From NCBI GenBank assembly GCA_028554795.2, contig CM068839.1, forward strand, positions 86,201,540 through 86,265,539: DNA of 64,000 nucleotides, given 5' to 3'. Positions 1 to 12,309 of this stretch are shown here, piece by piece. The stretch is from Sinohyriopsis cumingii (lineage: Eukaryota; Mollusca; Bivalvia; Unionida; Unionidae). Numbering within the stretch: position 1 is the first letter of the stretch; each line of letters starts with the position of its first letter. The notes under the pieces were generated by a model. That model was not told the origin of the DNA. It ran no database searches and saw only the letters and a program-made list of their open reading frames with translations. The translations under genes and the position numbers were made by a program.

Positions 1-106
1 TCTGATCGTGATATCCGCAGTATTCACCGCGACATGTTTTACTGCATCTCTCAGATGATCCTTCGGGAAGCCATTTACAATTGTTTTGACCAATTTGGAA
101 TGGCAT
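1..106 (-). CDS. Cysteine-cluster small protein, left-arm copy (partial)
   Basis: This is the 5' part of a gene starting at 106 and running off the window. It is the inverted-repeat copy of the intact gene at 16536-16865. The visible segment encodes the amino-terminal CKWLPEGSSERC region and the first Cys/His cluster (CRGEYCGYH). The function of the family is not known to me; the paired Cys residues suggest a zinc-binding fold. Confidence 0.7.
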   Translation of the reverse strand, partial: MPFQIGQNNCKWLPEGSSERCSKTCRGEYCGYHDQ

Positions 107-203
107 ATATTATAATTCAATTTTTTAATCAAATAATGATATATAAAATCAACCCACCGTTTGTTGAATCTTACAAAAACATAGAAATATGATAGATTCA
201 ACA

Positions 204-506
204 TCATTCAGACAATTTTTTTTTCTGTATTAAAAACTCCTCAATGGAGGGGAATGGTTTATTCTTTCTAATGCAGTATTCGACGATACATCGATATCTT
301 GATCCACCACAATCCACGCAGAGTGGATATTTTCCTCGAACTCCTCGCTCACATACAACACATGGTTGCGGTCCGCTTGAATTTGATTTCCTCGCTAGTA
401 CCATATGAGGTCCACAAAATTCACCACAACTTCGCTTTCCACACTCCACAGATGATCCCTGCGGAAGTCATCTGCAGATATTTGTAGCTGATTTTGGACT
501 TGGCAT
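204..506 (-). pseudogene. Cysteine-cluster small protein, left-arm copy
   Basis: The reading frame begins at the ATG complementary to 504-506 and matches the family plan: an N-terminal C-x-W segment, then CxxxxC (GEFCGPH), then two CxxC pairs (CVVC, CVDC), then a basic tail. A TGA at 468-470 replaces the conserved Trp codon, so only the part downstream of it reads openly. The right-arm copy at 16138-16434 has the same TGA. The two copies differ in the length of the terminal poly-A run, which changes the C-terminus. Family members are about 90-110 residues and probably bind zinc; their role is unknown. Confidence 0.65.
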
Positions 507-613
507 TATATTTATTCATTTATTTTTAAATATAAAATATATGATAGTTTCCACACCAACGATAGAACAGTTATTTTGTTAATCTGACATTTTGATGTGT
601 ACGACGACAACTG

Positions 614-660
614 AGGAAAGTCCCATAAATATTATATTATATAGTATTACGGGAGTTTCC
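614..660. repeat. Gene-end hairpin cassette, copy 1
   Basis: An inverted repeat pairs GGAAAgTCCCataa with the complementary bases of TTacGGGAgTTTCC around an AT-rich loop. It lies just past the 3' end of the minus-strand cysteine-cluster gene at 687-1013. It is flanked by the repeated motif AACGATAGAACATTTATTT. The same cassette recurs at 11542-11592, 15983-16029, 16901-16950 and, in a variant form, 11698-11740. Confidence 0.75.
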
Positions 661-686
661 TTACCAACGATAGAACATTTATTTCG

Positions 687-1013
687 TCAATCTGACGCTA
701 TTATTTTTTTCTTCTGTTTTTCGATAAACTCCTGCGCGGTCGGAGGGTTTTCCTTTTTCACATAATACCGTGGTGCTCTATTTTTATAATAAAAAATAGC
801 TGTTCTGAGCTTACCTGCTCCACAATCAGCACATATCTCTATGTTGCCACATATTCCTTTGTTGCAACTCAAGCACGGTTTAGGACCGGTTGATCCTCGT
901 TTAACACTCTGGTTGTGATATCCGCAATATTCGCCGCGGCATGTCTTATTGCATCTTTCAGATGATCCCTAGGGAAGCCATTTACAATTGTTTTGACCAA
1001 TTTGGAATGGCAT
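687..1013 (-). pseudogene. Cysteine-cluster small protein, left-arm copy 2
   Basis: The gene starts at the ATG complementary to 1011-1013 and aligns along its length with the intact gene at 16536-16865. Cys pairs are visible in CRGEYCGYH, CLSC and CADC. A TAG lies in the N-terminal segment after the CKWLP motif, and the identical TAG is present in the right-arm copy at 15630-15956. The downstream part is open to the stop at 687. It is a probable zinc-binding protein of unknown function, here with a nonsense break unless the stop is read through. Confidence 0.65.
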
Positions 1014-2784
1014 ATCTTGTATATAAAATATTATTTAATTTTTTTAATTAGAAATATAATTATCATCAATATTATATAATACTGTTATACAAAATCAACC
1101 CACCATCGCATATTTGTGATGTTATGTGTAAAATTGTTACAGATCTTTGTCCTGAAAAAACATCAAAAAATTATGTATGTGACGAGAATGATCCGATTTT
1201 TAGCAGCGAACATTTATTCGAATATAACACCCAGGAAGGACTAGCAGAACTAGCAGGATTTAATTATCGTATTCTGCGTGATTATTACTCAATATTTGAC
1301 GTTAACGCATTAAAATATTCCGTTGCTGTATCAAGTAAAAAGGATGCGTTACGAGCATTACAAAGTGCCTCACACGATAATTACTATTTTCACGGAATAA
1401 TAATCCAACACTTTGATAAATTCTACGTTTTTTCTTCCGATGATGATTTTGAACGAGTCGCTGATAAGTTCATCGGACAAGCGTCAGTTAATGAAATCAT
1501 ACAGGAATTTCGATTAAGATATCCGATCTTTGATATTGATTCATTTTACAAATATCAGATTGATCACGAGAATAAATTTGGCAAGCAAGGTACTCGCGTA
1601 AAAACAGAAGAAAAAATTACTCACGATGAGATTATTGATTATTTTGTTAGATTACTCGATTGTCAGCGAGGACAAGTTTATTTATTCGAAACAGCATGTG
1701 GTTATCATGTACTTGTCAAATCGACGCCTGTATCAATACAGGTGCAGCGGGAATTAATTAAAAAGACCAGCGATGATAATCCATCATGGAAGCTAGATCA
1801 TTAAACAGGATTACACGGAATAAAACTAGCTAATACGCGATCGTACAAACCTGGTAAAGTAACGGTAAATAAGACGTGTATATCTCACAATGGCATTTCT
1901 GCGTCTGAATTACTTGTTTGTCCAACGTCGATTCAGCCTAAAGAAATATTCCATCTAGAACAGGATCATCACCAACACACCGACGAAGATATTCCCGACG
2001 CAGATCTTGCTGCGATATCATTAGAATTAACTGGAGAATCTGATAATCTACTCGGTGTTGTTTCATACACACGTGGCGCGTATAATGTCCGACGGCAACC
2101 TGGACATTATTGTAATATTTGTGAGCGGCATCACGGAGTGACGATTCATGGTTCTGTTGATGTAAAATGTAACAACTGCATTGTCATCGTGAATATTGAT
2201 CGTTATATCGTTATTTGTCCAAGCTCGATGCACGGTCGCAGAATAATTATCGATCGCGGCGATAGATCTCTCAGCGACGAAATAAACAAAATTATATCTG
2301 GTGATGTTAATTGCGATCCTACAATAACAAATATCATACATGGATTACCCGATCATCAAAGAGACACCGACTACGTCAAATATCTGTTACGGGGCAAGAA
2401 TAAAAACACCGGTAATTTTATTTATGTAACCCCCGATTACACATACACGGCAGCACCTGTCCATGAAGGTGGTCCAGGATGTGAAATATTTAACATCGAT
2501 TACGTAGATGGATCAGCGTGTGGCATAGGAAAATCTGAAGCCGCGTGGAGATCTATAAAACCAGGTCAATCGGTGTTGAGTTTATCGTATAGAAAAACAT
2601 TCACAGAAAAAAACAAGATCAGATCATAATATCGAATCGTACCTGGATATCAGCGGAGAAATAGTTTTCCAGGTAGGTGATGCACGACGAGTAACTGTGC
2701 AAGTTGAATCACTTCATCGTGTCATTGGTGTTCCTGACGTGTTGCTCATCGATGAATGGCACGGAATCCGCAGACAGATGTTTC

Positions 2785-2797
2785 ACAACGTCGGATC
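2785..2797. repeat. Target site duplication of the LINE, 5' copy
   Basis: ACAACGTCGGATC occurs here and again at 9835-9847, directly bracketing the LINE. The unoccupied site appears once in the right arm at 13846-13858. This fixes the LINE boundaries. Confidence 0.9.
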
Positions 2798-3157
2798 CCA
2801 TAACGTCAAGTTTGAAAACTATCTCTCAGTTTGCTTGATTTGTTTACTGTGTAAAACCGGCTTGGTGTATAATTTTAAAAGTTCTACTGAGTGCGGCCAC
2901 CACCATCACCAATTAAAATAGAATAAAGGAACAGGAAAACAAGAGCAAAGAAATAATACCAAGAAGAGGAAACGATTAGCAAACCGCCAAGCCGTGAACA
3001 AAGGAATTGAACAGAACAAAGGAACTATCAAACAAAGGAACGATAGGAACACGTAACCGAAAACAAAGGAGAGACTTCTAGCGGAAGAGCAGACTGGGTT
3101 AGGACAAAAACAAAAGATAAGTCATCATTCAATGCTATACGCAATTTAAGTAGAAAA

Positions 3158-5208
3158 ATGCAAACTAGGTCCAAACAAATGGCTCTATTCAATCCAAACA
3201 CGCAAACACACAAACCACCAAACAACCCTATCAATAAATCAGTAAAAATATTGGATGTATCACAACTCCAAACAGCACCAATAAAGCATGTAAAACAAGC
3301 AAGATTAACGCAAGTAGTACCAACCACAGCAAACTCGAATTCAACCAACTTCACACTGGGACCCCAAATTCTGGTCTCAAACACAGACCAAACAAACCAC
3401 AAACCAGCAGACATAATTAACACCCCCCACCCCACCCCACAAACAGAAACTACTAGAAATACAAAACTACACTCGAGGGAACAATATAAATACAATGCCA
3501 ATACTATCGCCAATCCTCTTCAAGGAAACGGAAAAACCAAACACAAATGAAGATATAGACACCACTATTCCAAACCTAACAAATGAATTTGACAGTAACC
3601 TACATACCTTAAACTCCCCACAATTAGACACATAACCATAACCAGCACCCCAAAATTCACCAAAAATGAAATAACCAATTCTAGAAGCATGCAAACAAAC
3701 CAACAACAGGAAATCAAACAAACAACAATAAATCAAAACATTAGGAAAGAAACTAGACACTCAAGCCAAACTCCTGGACCATCTGGGATAATAACAGCAA
3801 GGGAACCACCAACCAATGGGAACAAATCCAATGAATTAGACACTACAAAACGACCCAGCAGCATCACTAATATGGCAACCCAGACCCCAAAACAACCCAA
3901 AACACATACCTAGGTAATGGCAAGGGCCCGCTAAAACCCCAAAACAACCTGGAAAAAAAACCCACAAGTAAGGTTAACTCAAAACAGGAAATAAAACAAC
4001 AACATAACCCCCAAAACAAAATGTACAGTTATCATTCCATCGAACACACCATATACATAAGCAGCAGGTGTAACAGAATTACTAGTCTAAGTACCAATAG
4101 TATTATGACAGCACTGGCCAAAATTCACACTGGACAATTCAAACTGATAAGACCAAGGCGAAACTACCTCATTGTCCAATGCAGCACAATTCAACAGGTG
4201 GAAAAATTCATCCAAATTGAAACTATAGGCCCAATAAAGATCAAAGTAGAGAGACACCATAGCACTCAGAGGAAACCACGAGTAACTTCGAACTCCAAAC
4301 ACAGTGAAACCACAACTAATCTGGCTGAACCCACTAAAACCACTATCTTTAAAAAAGTAATAGCACTAAATGGATAAAACAAGGACATAAGCAATGAACT
4401 CCTACTTCATAAACTCACAGCAAATGGAACACAGACCACCAAAGTATATCGTCTTAAAAATCACAAGGGACAAGGAACAAACAAAGCAGTTATAGAGGCT
4501 ACCGAGCCAATACCCTCAATAATAAAACTAGGACAGTCAGGAGTGTACCACAAGCTGGAAAACTACATAAATAGGCCACGATTTTGCACCAAATGCCTGC
4601 ACTGGGGACACTATGCCCTCATATGTAGATTCAAACCAAGATGTAAGTACTGCGGAGGTCAACACAAAGGAGAATGCCACACAATTAAACAAAAATGTGC
4701 TAACTGTAAAGAAAACCATTATCCTAGATCGGCAGAATGCAGATTTGCAATAAAAGAGAAACAAATAGTGGACTTAATGAACGAAAAACACCTCACCTAC
4801 CATTCTGCCAAAAACATCATTTGTAAAAACAACCCCAACACACCAAAATCTACCTCTGAAACAATCAATGAGCACCAAAACTCTCCACGCAGAATCAGAA
4901 GGGAAAACATTGCACCACAAAACATACCCTCGAATCAGGAAACAAAAGAACCAAAAACTACAACCCACATTGTAACAAACCATGACCACCCTGATAACAC
5001 TCCAGATACAAACAAAACTGTCACCCCAAACATCCCCAAATCTAACACACACCCCAACACAGAAATAATACAGGAAGTAATGAACCTAACAACACGAACC
5101 ATAATGCAAGATCTCAGTAGCATAATCAGAACCCTCAAAACCATTCTCACCATACTAGCTGATTGGACCACAAGACTAACAGATAAAGACAACGTCAAAA
5201 ATGAATAG
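3158..5208 (+). pseudogene. LINE ORF1, gag-like nucleic-acid-binding protein
   Basis: The open segment at 4543-5208 encodes three consecutive zinc knuckles near 4585-4745: CTKCLHWGHYALIC, CKYCGGQHKGEC and CANCKENHYPRSAEC. A long Asn/Thr/Pro-rich tail follows. Upstream segments at 3158-3550, 3689-3913 and 4021-4377 are compositionally similar and interrupted by stops and frame changes, so ORF1 is decayed. Its stop overlaps the ORF2 start at 5201 by a few bases, a normal arrangement in this superfamily. The protein would coat the LINE RNA in a ribonucleoprotein. Confidence 0.8.
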
Positions 5209-8200
5209 TACAAAAAATAATAAAATCACCATCTGGCAATGGAACTGCAGAGGAATCTTTAACAACCTATCAGAACTGCAGAACAAACTGAATAATACGG
5301 CCATAAAACCAGACGTTATCTCCCTACAGGAAACCCTCATAACACAAGAACACAAACGCCTGCCCAAACTACAAGGCTATACCCAGGGAATCTTTAAAAA
5401 CAGACCCATGGGGCAGAAAGGGGGTGGACTAGCAATTTTTTTAATAGATATACTAATCTACTTTGAAGTAATAGAAGTACCCCCTAACCTAAACATCAAT
5501 AATAGCATCGAAATAATGTCAGTAATGATAAATATAGGAACCACAAACATTCAAATAATAAATGCATACGAACCAGGGGGTACCTTCTGCCCTACCAGCC
5601 TAATCTCACTAAAGGCAATCACTAATAACAACAACAACAATCGAATGATCTGTGGCGACTTCAACGCACACAGTGAATTATGGGGAGGTAAAAAGAAAGA
5701 TCAAAAAGGAAAAATGGTTGAAAAATGGATAACTGAGAACAATCTGGTCATCTTAAATGACGGGTCGAACACTAGATTAAACCCTGAGGATGGCACTCTC
5801 TCAGCCATAGACCTAACCATCACTACCCCAAAATTGGCTCAAATCACAAATTGGTGGGTGGATCAGGAAGATACGTTAGGAAGTGACCATTTTCCCATCA
5901 CAATCAATATTCAAACAAAAACTCAACACATTCCTAACGAAACCCCACCTAAATGGAGGTACCAACAGGCAGACTGGGACCAATTCCAATTATTACTAGC
6001 TAGAGTAAATCCAGATAACTTAGAAAGCCCAAGTATTGACATGTATTATGATAACATAACAGACACAATTATAGAAGCAGCTAACCGATGCATACCAAAG
6101 ACAACTAATATCCAAAATAAAAACCCTGTACCATGGTGGACTAAACAGTGCACTATAGCACATAAAGACAGAAAATGGGCCTTAAATAAATATAAACGCA
6201 CCAAAAATTTATCTACTTCCAGCAATATAAAGATAAAGAAAAAGCACTAAAACAAACTATAAAAACTGCTAAAATTAATCTATGGCAAACCTTTTGCTCT
6301 AAACTGAGTCTAAAATCAAACTCAAAATAAATATGGGACAAGATAAAAGCCATAAAAGGGAAAGCAACTACCTCAGCCCCAAAAATTAAAAATGCCATAA
6401 CAAATAAAGATAAAGCAGACCTCCTAGCGAAGCATTTTTCGAACATGAGTAGCAACAATAATCACACCAAAAACTTTCAAGAACACAAAAGGCTCATGGA
6501 GGGAACCCAACCTCAAATGTTTCAAGACCAAGGAACAAAAGAATCTCACCTAAATAGCGACATCACAGTACATGAATGGAAGATAGCCCTACGATCCAAA
6601 AACGAAACATCCCCTGGTAAGGATCAGTTAGGTTACATTATCTACAAAAAACTACCTATCAATATAACAATAGCCATAATCAAACTCTTTAATAGGATAT
6701 GGGATAAAGGCCAACTACCCACCAAATGGAAACAAGCCATAGTAATACCAATCCCCAAGCTAAGTAAAGATCCCAACAACATAAATTCGTACCGACCCAT
6801 CTCCCTTACAAACAATATTTGCAAAATAATGGAGACAATAATCGCAAATAGGTTAAAACACCACCTAGAAACCAATAACCTACTCTCCATAAATCAATGT
6901 GGCTTTCGGAACAAACGGTCCACCACTGACCAACTTCTCAGATTGGAAACAGACATCAAACTCGCTTTTAACGCACAAAGGAAAACCGATCGCAACATCA
7001 TAGCGGTTTTTTTAGACCTAGAAAAAGCGTTCGACCTAGTATGGACCAATGGACTAATGGCCAAATTAGACCAGTTTGGAATAACTGGACGCTTGTTCAA
7101 CTGGATTGGCGATTTCCTCACAGGCTGGAAAATTACCACAAGAATAGGCAACACCCATTCGGAAGAATTTTCACTTGAAAATGGAACACCGCAAGGCAGT
7201 GTAATAAGTCCGTTACTATTTAACCTAATGGTAAACGACCTTGACCTCAATGTAGCCTCCACAAAAATAAACTTGTCACAATTTGCAGATGATAGTGGCA
7301 TATGGAGGAATGGAAATCCTGCCAATAACACAGTAGTTAAAAAAATCCAGCAGAGCCTAGACAACATAGGGAGATGGGCGGACAAACGGGGTTTCAAAAT
7401 ATCTCATGAAAAAACTGTGGCAATCATATTCACCCCAAAACGAAATAACAACCTAGTCTATCCAAACTTCTATATACAAAATCAATTAATCAAATACGTA
7501 ACAGTAGCAAAATTCCTAGGAATGTTCTTTGACAACCACCTCACATGGAAACAGCACACTGAACAACTCACCCAGAATTGTAACAAAGATCTCAAATTAC
7601 TCAGGAACATCACAGGGACTGACTGGGGATCCAACCAGGAAACCCTTCTCACGATATATAAAAGCCTAATTAGATCAAAACTGGATTACGGTTGCCAAGC
7701 AATAACCCGGCTAAGCAGCCTGTACTACAAAAACTTGACACTATCCAGAGAAAAGCCTTGCTATTATGCACAGAAACACTCCCCTCAACATCATTAGAAG
7801 AACTACAAACACTAACAGGAGAACTACCCTTAAAATTACGTAGGCAAGAACTGCTCCTCCAATACTCCATTCGATTAGATACCCACCCAGACAACCATCC
7901 CACCAAAATAGCTATAAATAAGTGTAAAGTTGTCTTCAAACCCAAAATCATACCTATCACACCAAGTGGCAAAGTAATCCTTGAACTAAGAGAAAAGATA
8001 CCTCTACTAAAAAAACAGGTAACAAACAATACAGACCAGAATAAATCACCATGGTTACAAAAACCACCAAGGATTAACATTGAAGCTACCAAATTAGGCA
8101 ATAAAGAAGGACAAGAAAACTTACTAAAACCTGTACTAGTAAACGAAATCAACCCAAAATACCCGGACTATGTTAAAATATATACCGATGGATCAAAAAC

Positions 8201-9042
8201 AAACAACCCACCAAGAACAGCAGCAGCAATAGTCATCCCTGAATTCAATATACAAACGGGATCCAGATTACCTGACTATTGCTCTATTTACACCACTGAA
8301 TTCTGGGCTATACTTGAATCACTACAATGGATCAAAGACAACCAAATACCTAAAGCAGTCATTATAAGCGATTCCCTAAGCGTTATCAAATCGATCCAAA
8401 ATCGCAATACACACTCTAGGGAACAATTCCTCGACAGAGCATGCCAATTAATCGACGATATCACCACAGCACATCAATTAGTCGAGCTCATGTGGATACC
8501 GTCGCACATTGGAATCTCTGGCAACGAAACAGCAAAGTTGCAAAAACCAAACTAGGAGATCAAAACTCTATCAAGCTTAACTATAGCTCTACAGAAGCAA
8601 TAAGCTTCGCACAAACATATATAGACCAAACATGGCAAGATTTTTGGAACTCCTCCACAAAAGGTAAAAAGCACCATGAAACCAAAAAAAAACGTAGATA
8701 GGAACATACAGCTACCTAAGGGTACCTATTTAGAACAGAAAACCATAAACAGGATAATAACTGGAAAAACTAAACTAGCAAGCAGTTTTGGAAGGCTTAT
8801 AAGGACCCAAACCAGCAACCATTAACTGCTTTAACTGCCACACCACCGAAGATCTACACCACGTATTCAATATATGCCCAAAATATCAACCCGCTCGGAA
8901 AATATTTATCAAAAACCAAAAAGAGATTGGATCACCACACACATACCCAGAGTTACTTATGGACTCTAATAAAAATAAACAATCAGCATGTAAAAATATA
9001 AATCAATTCATAGACTCAGCAGGACTTAGGAACAAAATATAA
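5201..9042 (+). pseudogene. LINE ORF2: endonuclease, reverse transcriptase, RNase H
   Basis: The APE endonuclease occupies 5201-6250 (WQWNCRGI, SLQETL, CGDFNAHSELWG, GSDHFPI). The reverse transcriptase is at 6445-7797 (YRPISLTN, FLDLEKAFD, TPQGSVISPLLF, catalytic QFADDS). RNase H is at about 7692-8555 (IYTDGSK, TTEFWAI, IISDSLS, WIPSHIGISGNE). A CCHC motif (CFNCHTTEDLHHVFNIC) lies near 8830-8885, and the frame closes at 9042. Frames change near 6210, 7700 and 8540, and a TAA lies near 6328, so no full-length protein can be made from this copy. Confidence 0.88.
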
Positions 9043-9834
9043 TTACTATCCCCACAAAACCAAAAGACCCAGTAACTAGCTAAATAAATTTGGAAGCCAC
9101 TACATAAAAAACCATAACATATCATTCAATTTTATAAAAGTATTAATAAATAATTCACTTACGAAGCACCTATCAAAAACTAAGGAAACCGCAAAATCGG
9201 ATGTCCTAGATGTCCTTAACGAACCGAGTAATCAGCTAGGATTCCTGTCCTAGATGTCCTTAACGAACCGTGTAATCGGCTAGGACTCCGGTCTCTTGCT
9301 AAATAAAGTATAAATAACATTCAATCTCTAAAAACATCAATTAATAATTAACTTAAAGAGGTAATATCTAAAAACTTATAAATAACATAACGTAGGAAAC
9401 ACACCCTAAACACCTCGACTAGTAATCCCATAATAACCTTGAAAATCTCTCTTCATACATGATATCTACTAAGAACCTCTATAAACAGATAGAACATCCC
9501 CCCTCCTTTTAGAACATTTTTAAGAAGAAAAAAAAATCTCGAAAAAAAAAAAAAAAAACACCAGGCAAATGCAACAAGAAACCAGCGATGTAAAGCAAGC
9601 AGGACCGTTCCCGAGCTCTCCTTCCCACTAATGACAGCCAACGATTCAACTGTAGGGACCTTTATGGACCCACAGATTGAGGCCAAACTATTAGGGTTCC
9701 TTGAATCCATAAAAGCCTGGGGGAGGTGGCACCATCCCCTTCCCCAGGAACAACTAGCAGGCTGCGGTGCAGTCAGAAAAAGTGGCACATGCACAATTGT
9801 GCGAACGCTACTATAATTAAACTCAACAACAACA
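9043..9834 (+). other. LINE 3' untranslated region
   Basis: This non-coding stretch follows ORF2. It includes a tandem 45 bp duplication (units at 9201-9246 and 9247-9290), a poly-A tract at about 9540-9560, and the (AAC)n terminus. The opposite-strand reading frame here is a composition artefact. Confidence 0.75.
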
Positions 9835-9847
9835 ACAACGTCGGATC
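9835..9847. repeat. Target site duplication of the LINE, 3' copy
   Basis: ACAACGTCGGATC is identical to 2785-2797. The interrupted helicase gene resumes directly after it. Confidence 0.9.
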
Positions 9848-11541
9848 GTGCAAGAAACACTGGGATAAGTTCTCATCGCTGTAAAGTGCATCGGGTCGTG
9901 TGATTGTTCTTGACGCGGATGCCAACGACGATGATCTGAGGATATTTAAACTGTCCAGACCGAATATAAAATTCGTCCTTAACGATTATAAACCCGATCA
10001 TGACAAGAAATTTATCACTGAGAAATCGCACAAGGACAATCTGATGTTGTTACTTGATCAAGTGAAGTCCAATTCGGACGAAAAAATAGATGTATTTGCT
10101 CATCATAAATCTAACACCGAATATTCCGTAGAAGGCCTTGCTGCGATGTTACAATCACATGGATGTGACCAGGTAAGATATTATCAGCTGACACTGATCC
10201 TGATCAGAAGAAAAAAGATTTCTCTGACGTCAATAGCGCGTATGATGACAAAAATATTGTTCTTTTTAATCATACTCTCGAAGCCGGAGTTAGCATAACT
10301 GATCCGAGATTCACTAAAATGTTCGTGTCCTCGTACGAAATTGGATTTGTTGAGGCAACGAAACAGGCCTTAAACAGACTTCGATGCATCAACGAGATTC
10401 ATTATTCGTTTGAATCACGATCATGCCGTGGTTATCTTCCGCTGACCTGTGCTGATGTCAGAAAAATAATTATCCAGCGAGAAAAATCTCTCAGCGACGA
10501 AATAAAACTTCATAGAGCTCCAAACTTAAGTGAGTTACCAACGGTATATGGATTAAATTTTATCGCTGATATCGTCGAAGAAAATAACTCAAGGAAATTC
10601 TTTGCGGCACGATTAATCGAGACAATGAAACACTCCGGATATAAAATAATAGAACAACCATGTGATGACTACGACGTGTGGTTGTCGAAGAAAAACACGA
10701 AAATATCTCGTGTTGACAATGATATTGATAAATTTCTACAAACAAAGATCGGTGATCGAATACAATAATCTGGACTTGTCGAGAGTGACAATTCTGCAGC
10801 AGCATACTACAAATATAATCCTGACGAAGTTCTCGAACCGTACGTGGCGAAAAAGAAATATCTTAACAATCTGTTTCAGTGTAACGTTGAGAAACTACCA
10901 TCGGATGAAATTGAATCACTTTATAAGAAATCAAAATATCTCAAACTAGCTCAGCAGGTTATCGTTGATAAATTTAATAACGGTCATGCCGTAGATGGTA
11001 AAAAATTCAGATGATAAAATCAGCCCTCGTGAAAAGATAGATCTGATCAGAGATTTCTTAACCATGTTGAACTTACCAGATATTGTTCCGAACGATTTAT
11101 CACAAACATACGTGACGGTATCACGTGAGGATCTTAAGATGCAAATCGAAGTAATGTTAGCGCATCCACATCAACTTGCCAAATACAACAATCTCATGAA
11201 GAACTGGCACGGAATACTTCTCGACGTGAGAATTTACACGAATAAATTAACGATCAGAAACATCACAGAAAAAATAAATTAATTTACAGGGAATTCGGCG
11301 CGACATTATCATCGAACGATAGAAAACATTCCGATCGGAGTGACTTTACACTACATTATCCTGCATGGCCAGAATCAGATTTTATTTCTGACGTATCATG
11401 GAGAAACGCGATCGTTAATTACTTTGACAACGGCGGTGGTAAAGATATCGCAATAACAAACAAACATTCCGAGATGTTAAAATTTCATGTATGGAAAGTC
11501 AATGGGTGGTTTAAAATATTTGACCCACGTGCATGACTAGT

Positions 11542-11592
11542 GGGGAAAGTCCCATAAATAATATATTATATAGTATTACGGGAGTTTTCCAC
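11542..11592. repeat. Gene-end hairpin cassette, copy 2
   Basis: An inverted repeat of GGGGAAAgTCCC with GGGAgTTTTCC lies immediately after the stop of the primase-helicase gene (11536). The repeated motif CGATAGAACATTTATTT follows it at about 11608-11625. Its position at a gene end suggests a role in transcript termination or 3'-end formation. Confidence 0.75.
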
Positions 11593-11697
11593 CAACAAAA
11601 AACACTCGATAGAACATTTATTTTGTCAATCTGACACTTTCAACAATCATCGATATAACAGTTACTTTGTTGATTAAAAAATTTTCACACCGATTAC

Positions 11698-11740
11698 TGG
11701 GAAAACTCTACAAATATACTAGAAATGTAGGGCTTCCCCA
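11698..11740. repeat. Gene-end hairpin cassette, variant copy
   Basis: It has the same outer stem (GGGAA...TTCCC) as the other cassettes. The inner stem differs on both sides, CTCTACA pairing with TGTAGGG, so base pairing is kept while sequence changes. The AACGATAGAACATTTATTTTGTCAATCTGA motif follows at 11742. Confidence 0.65.
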
Positions 11741-11834
11741 CCAACGATAGAACATTTATTTTGTCAATCTGATGCTTTATCAAGAACATGTTTCTGTCCC
11801 AATTATAATATATTTAAATAATAAAGTATCATAT

Positions 11835-12093
11835 ATGACCTCAACGAAGAAGAGAATCATAGATATATCCGATGATAGATTTGTGAAGAACAAACCCGTT
11901 GCTGGATCTAAAGTGACATACAAAAAAAATATTTGGTGATGTTAACGCAATATGTATCAATGATCGATATCGTGTTGGATTCTCAGATAAACGTTCAATC
12001 AGACCTTTAACACGTGATGAAGTAGCACAGAGACGCCTCAGCGATAAATATTCAGAGTATCGACAGTTGCGTTATCTTGTTGTTGGTGAATAA
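11835..12093 (+). pseudogene. Small basic protein of unknown function
   Basis: An ATG at 11835 opens a Lys/Arg-rich frame of about 85 codons ending at 12093. The frame shifts by one base at the A8 run near 11922. Both halves have an even, gene-like composition (for example RYRVGFSDKR and LTRDEVAQRR), and it is positioned as a separate gene between the helicase gene and the convergent HTH gene. I do not recognise the family. Confidence 0.4.
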
Positions 12094-12099
12094 TACAGT

Positions 12100-12300
12100 A
12101 ATTTGTCAGAAATAATCTGAAATAATTTGAAATAATAGTTATTTGTCAGAAATAATCTGAAATAATCTCAAAAATTAGTTAATTTAAACAATTTTTTCAG
12201 AAAAAAATAATAAAAAATAATAATGTTCCAAAATCTCAAACAAGATTATTCAAGATTATGATACAACACGCAGTTTGACAAACTGCGTTGTGTTTTATTA
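12100..12300. other. Non-coding spacer with direct repeats and terminator-like hairpin
   Basis: Short direct repeats of TCAGAAATAATCTGAAATAAT occupy 12107-12175. An inverted repeat centred on CGCAGTTTGACAAACTGCG lies at about 12264-12295. It sits between two convergent genes, directly past the stop of the minus-strand HTH gene, and is a plausible bidirectional terminator. Confidence 0.55.
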
Positions 12301-12309
12301 TTACTATTA

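Larger units (their letters stand above)
2798..9834 (+). mobile_element. I-like non-LTR retrotransposon (LINE), near full length
   Basis: The element is bounded by 13 bp target duplications and ends in a short (AAC)n tail. ORF1 carries three zinc knuckles and ORF2 carries an APE endonuclease, reverse transcriptase, RNase H and a C-terminal CCHC motif. That order is typical of the I superfamily and of related elements in molluscs such as Nimbus. Both ORFs are broken. The 3' untranslated region has a 45 bp tandem duplication at 9201-9290 that is single in the truncated relative at 25840-26967. It lies inside one arm of the inverted duplication and splits the primase-helicase gene. Confidence 0.93.
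1..10406. repeat. Left arm of 3.36 kb inverted duplication (LINE-interrupted)
   Basis: Bases 1-2797 followed by 9848-10406 (3356 bp after excluding the LINE and one target duplication) read as the reverse complement of 13287-16641 (3355 bp) with only scattered substitutions. Base 1 pairs with 16641, so the arm continues beyond the window on the left. The apex side ends at 10406 in the middle of the helicase domain. Both arms share the same in-frame stop and the same frameshift in the primase-helicase gene, so these defects predate the duplication or were spread by gene conversion. Confidence 0.92.
1124..11536 (+). pseudogene. Primase zinc-UL9-like helicase gene, interrupted by a LINE
   Basis: Coding segments at 1124-2797 and 9848-11536 form one gene of about 1100 codons. 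The N-terminal 226 residues are unassigned (possible primase core; no catalytic acidic motif identified). Next comes a UL52/AEP-type zinc module (YCNICERHH...KCNNC, 2110-2190) and a helicase like the herpesvirus UL9 origin-binding family. Its Walker A is GSACGIGKS (near 2510) followed by VLSLSYRKTFT, its DEAH-like box is LLIDEWH (near 2740), and its motif VI is QALNRLRC (near 10365). Breaks are TAA at 1802-1804, a frameshift at the A7 run near 2610, the LINE, a frameshift near 10170, TAA at 10766-10768 and a frameshift near 11010. The C-terminal part is open in another frame to 11536. It probably served element DNA replication. Confidence 0.72.

Noticed and set aside
3028..5213. Minus-strand open frames over LINE ORF1
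   Set aside because: They mirror the Asn/Thr/Pro-rich composition of the plus-strand ORF1 and have no domain.
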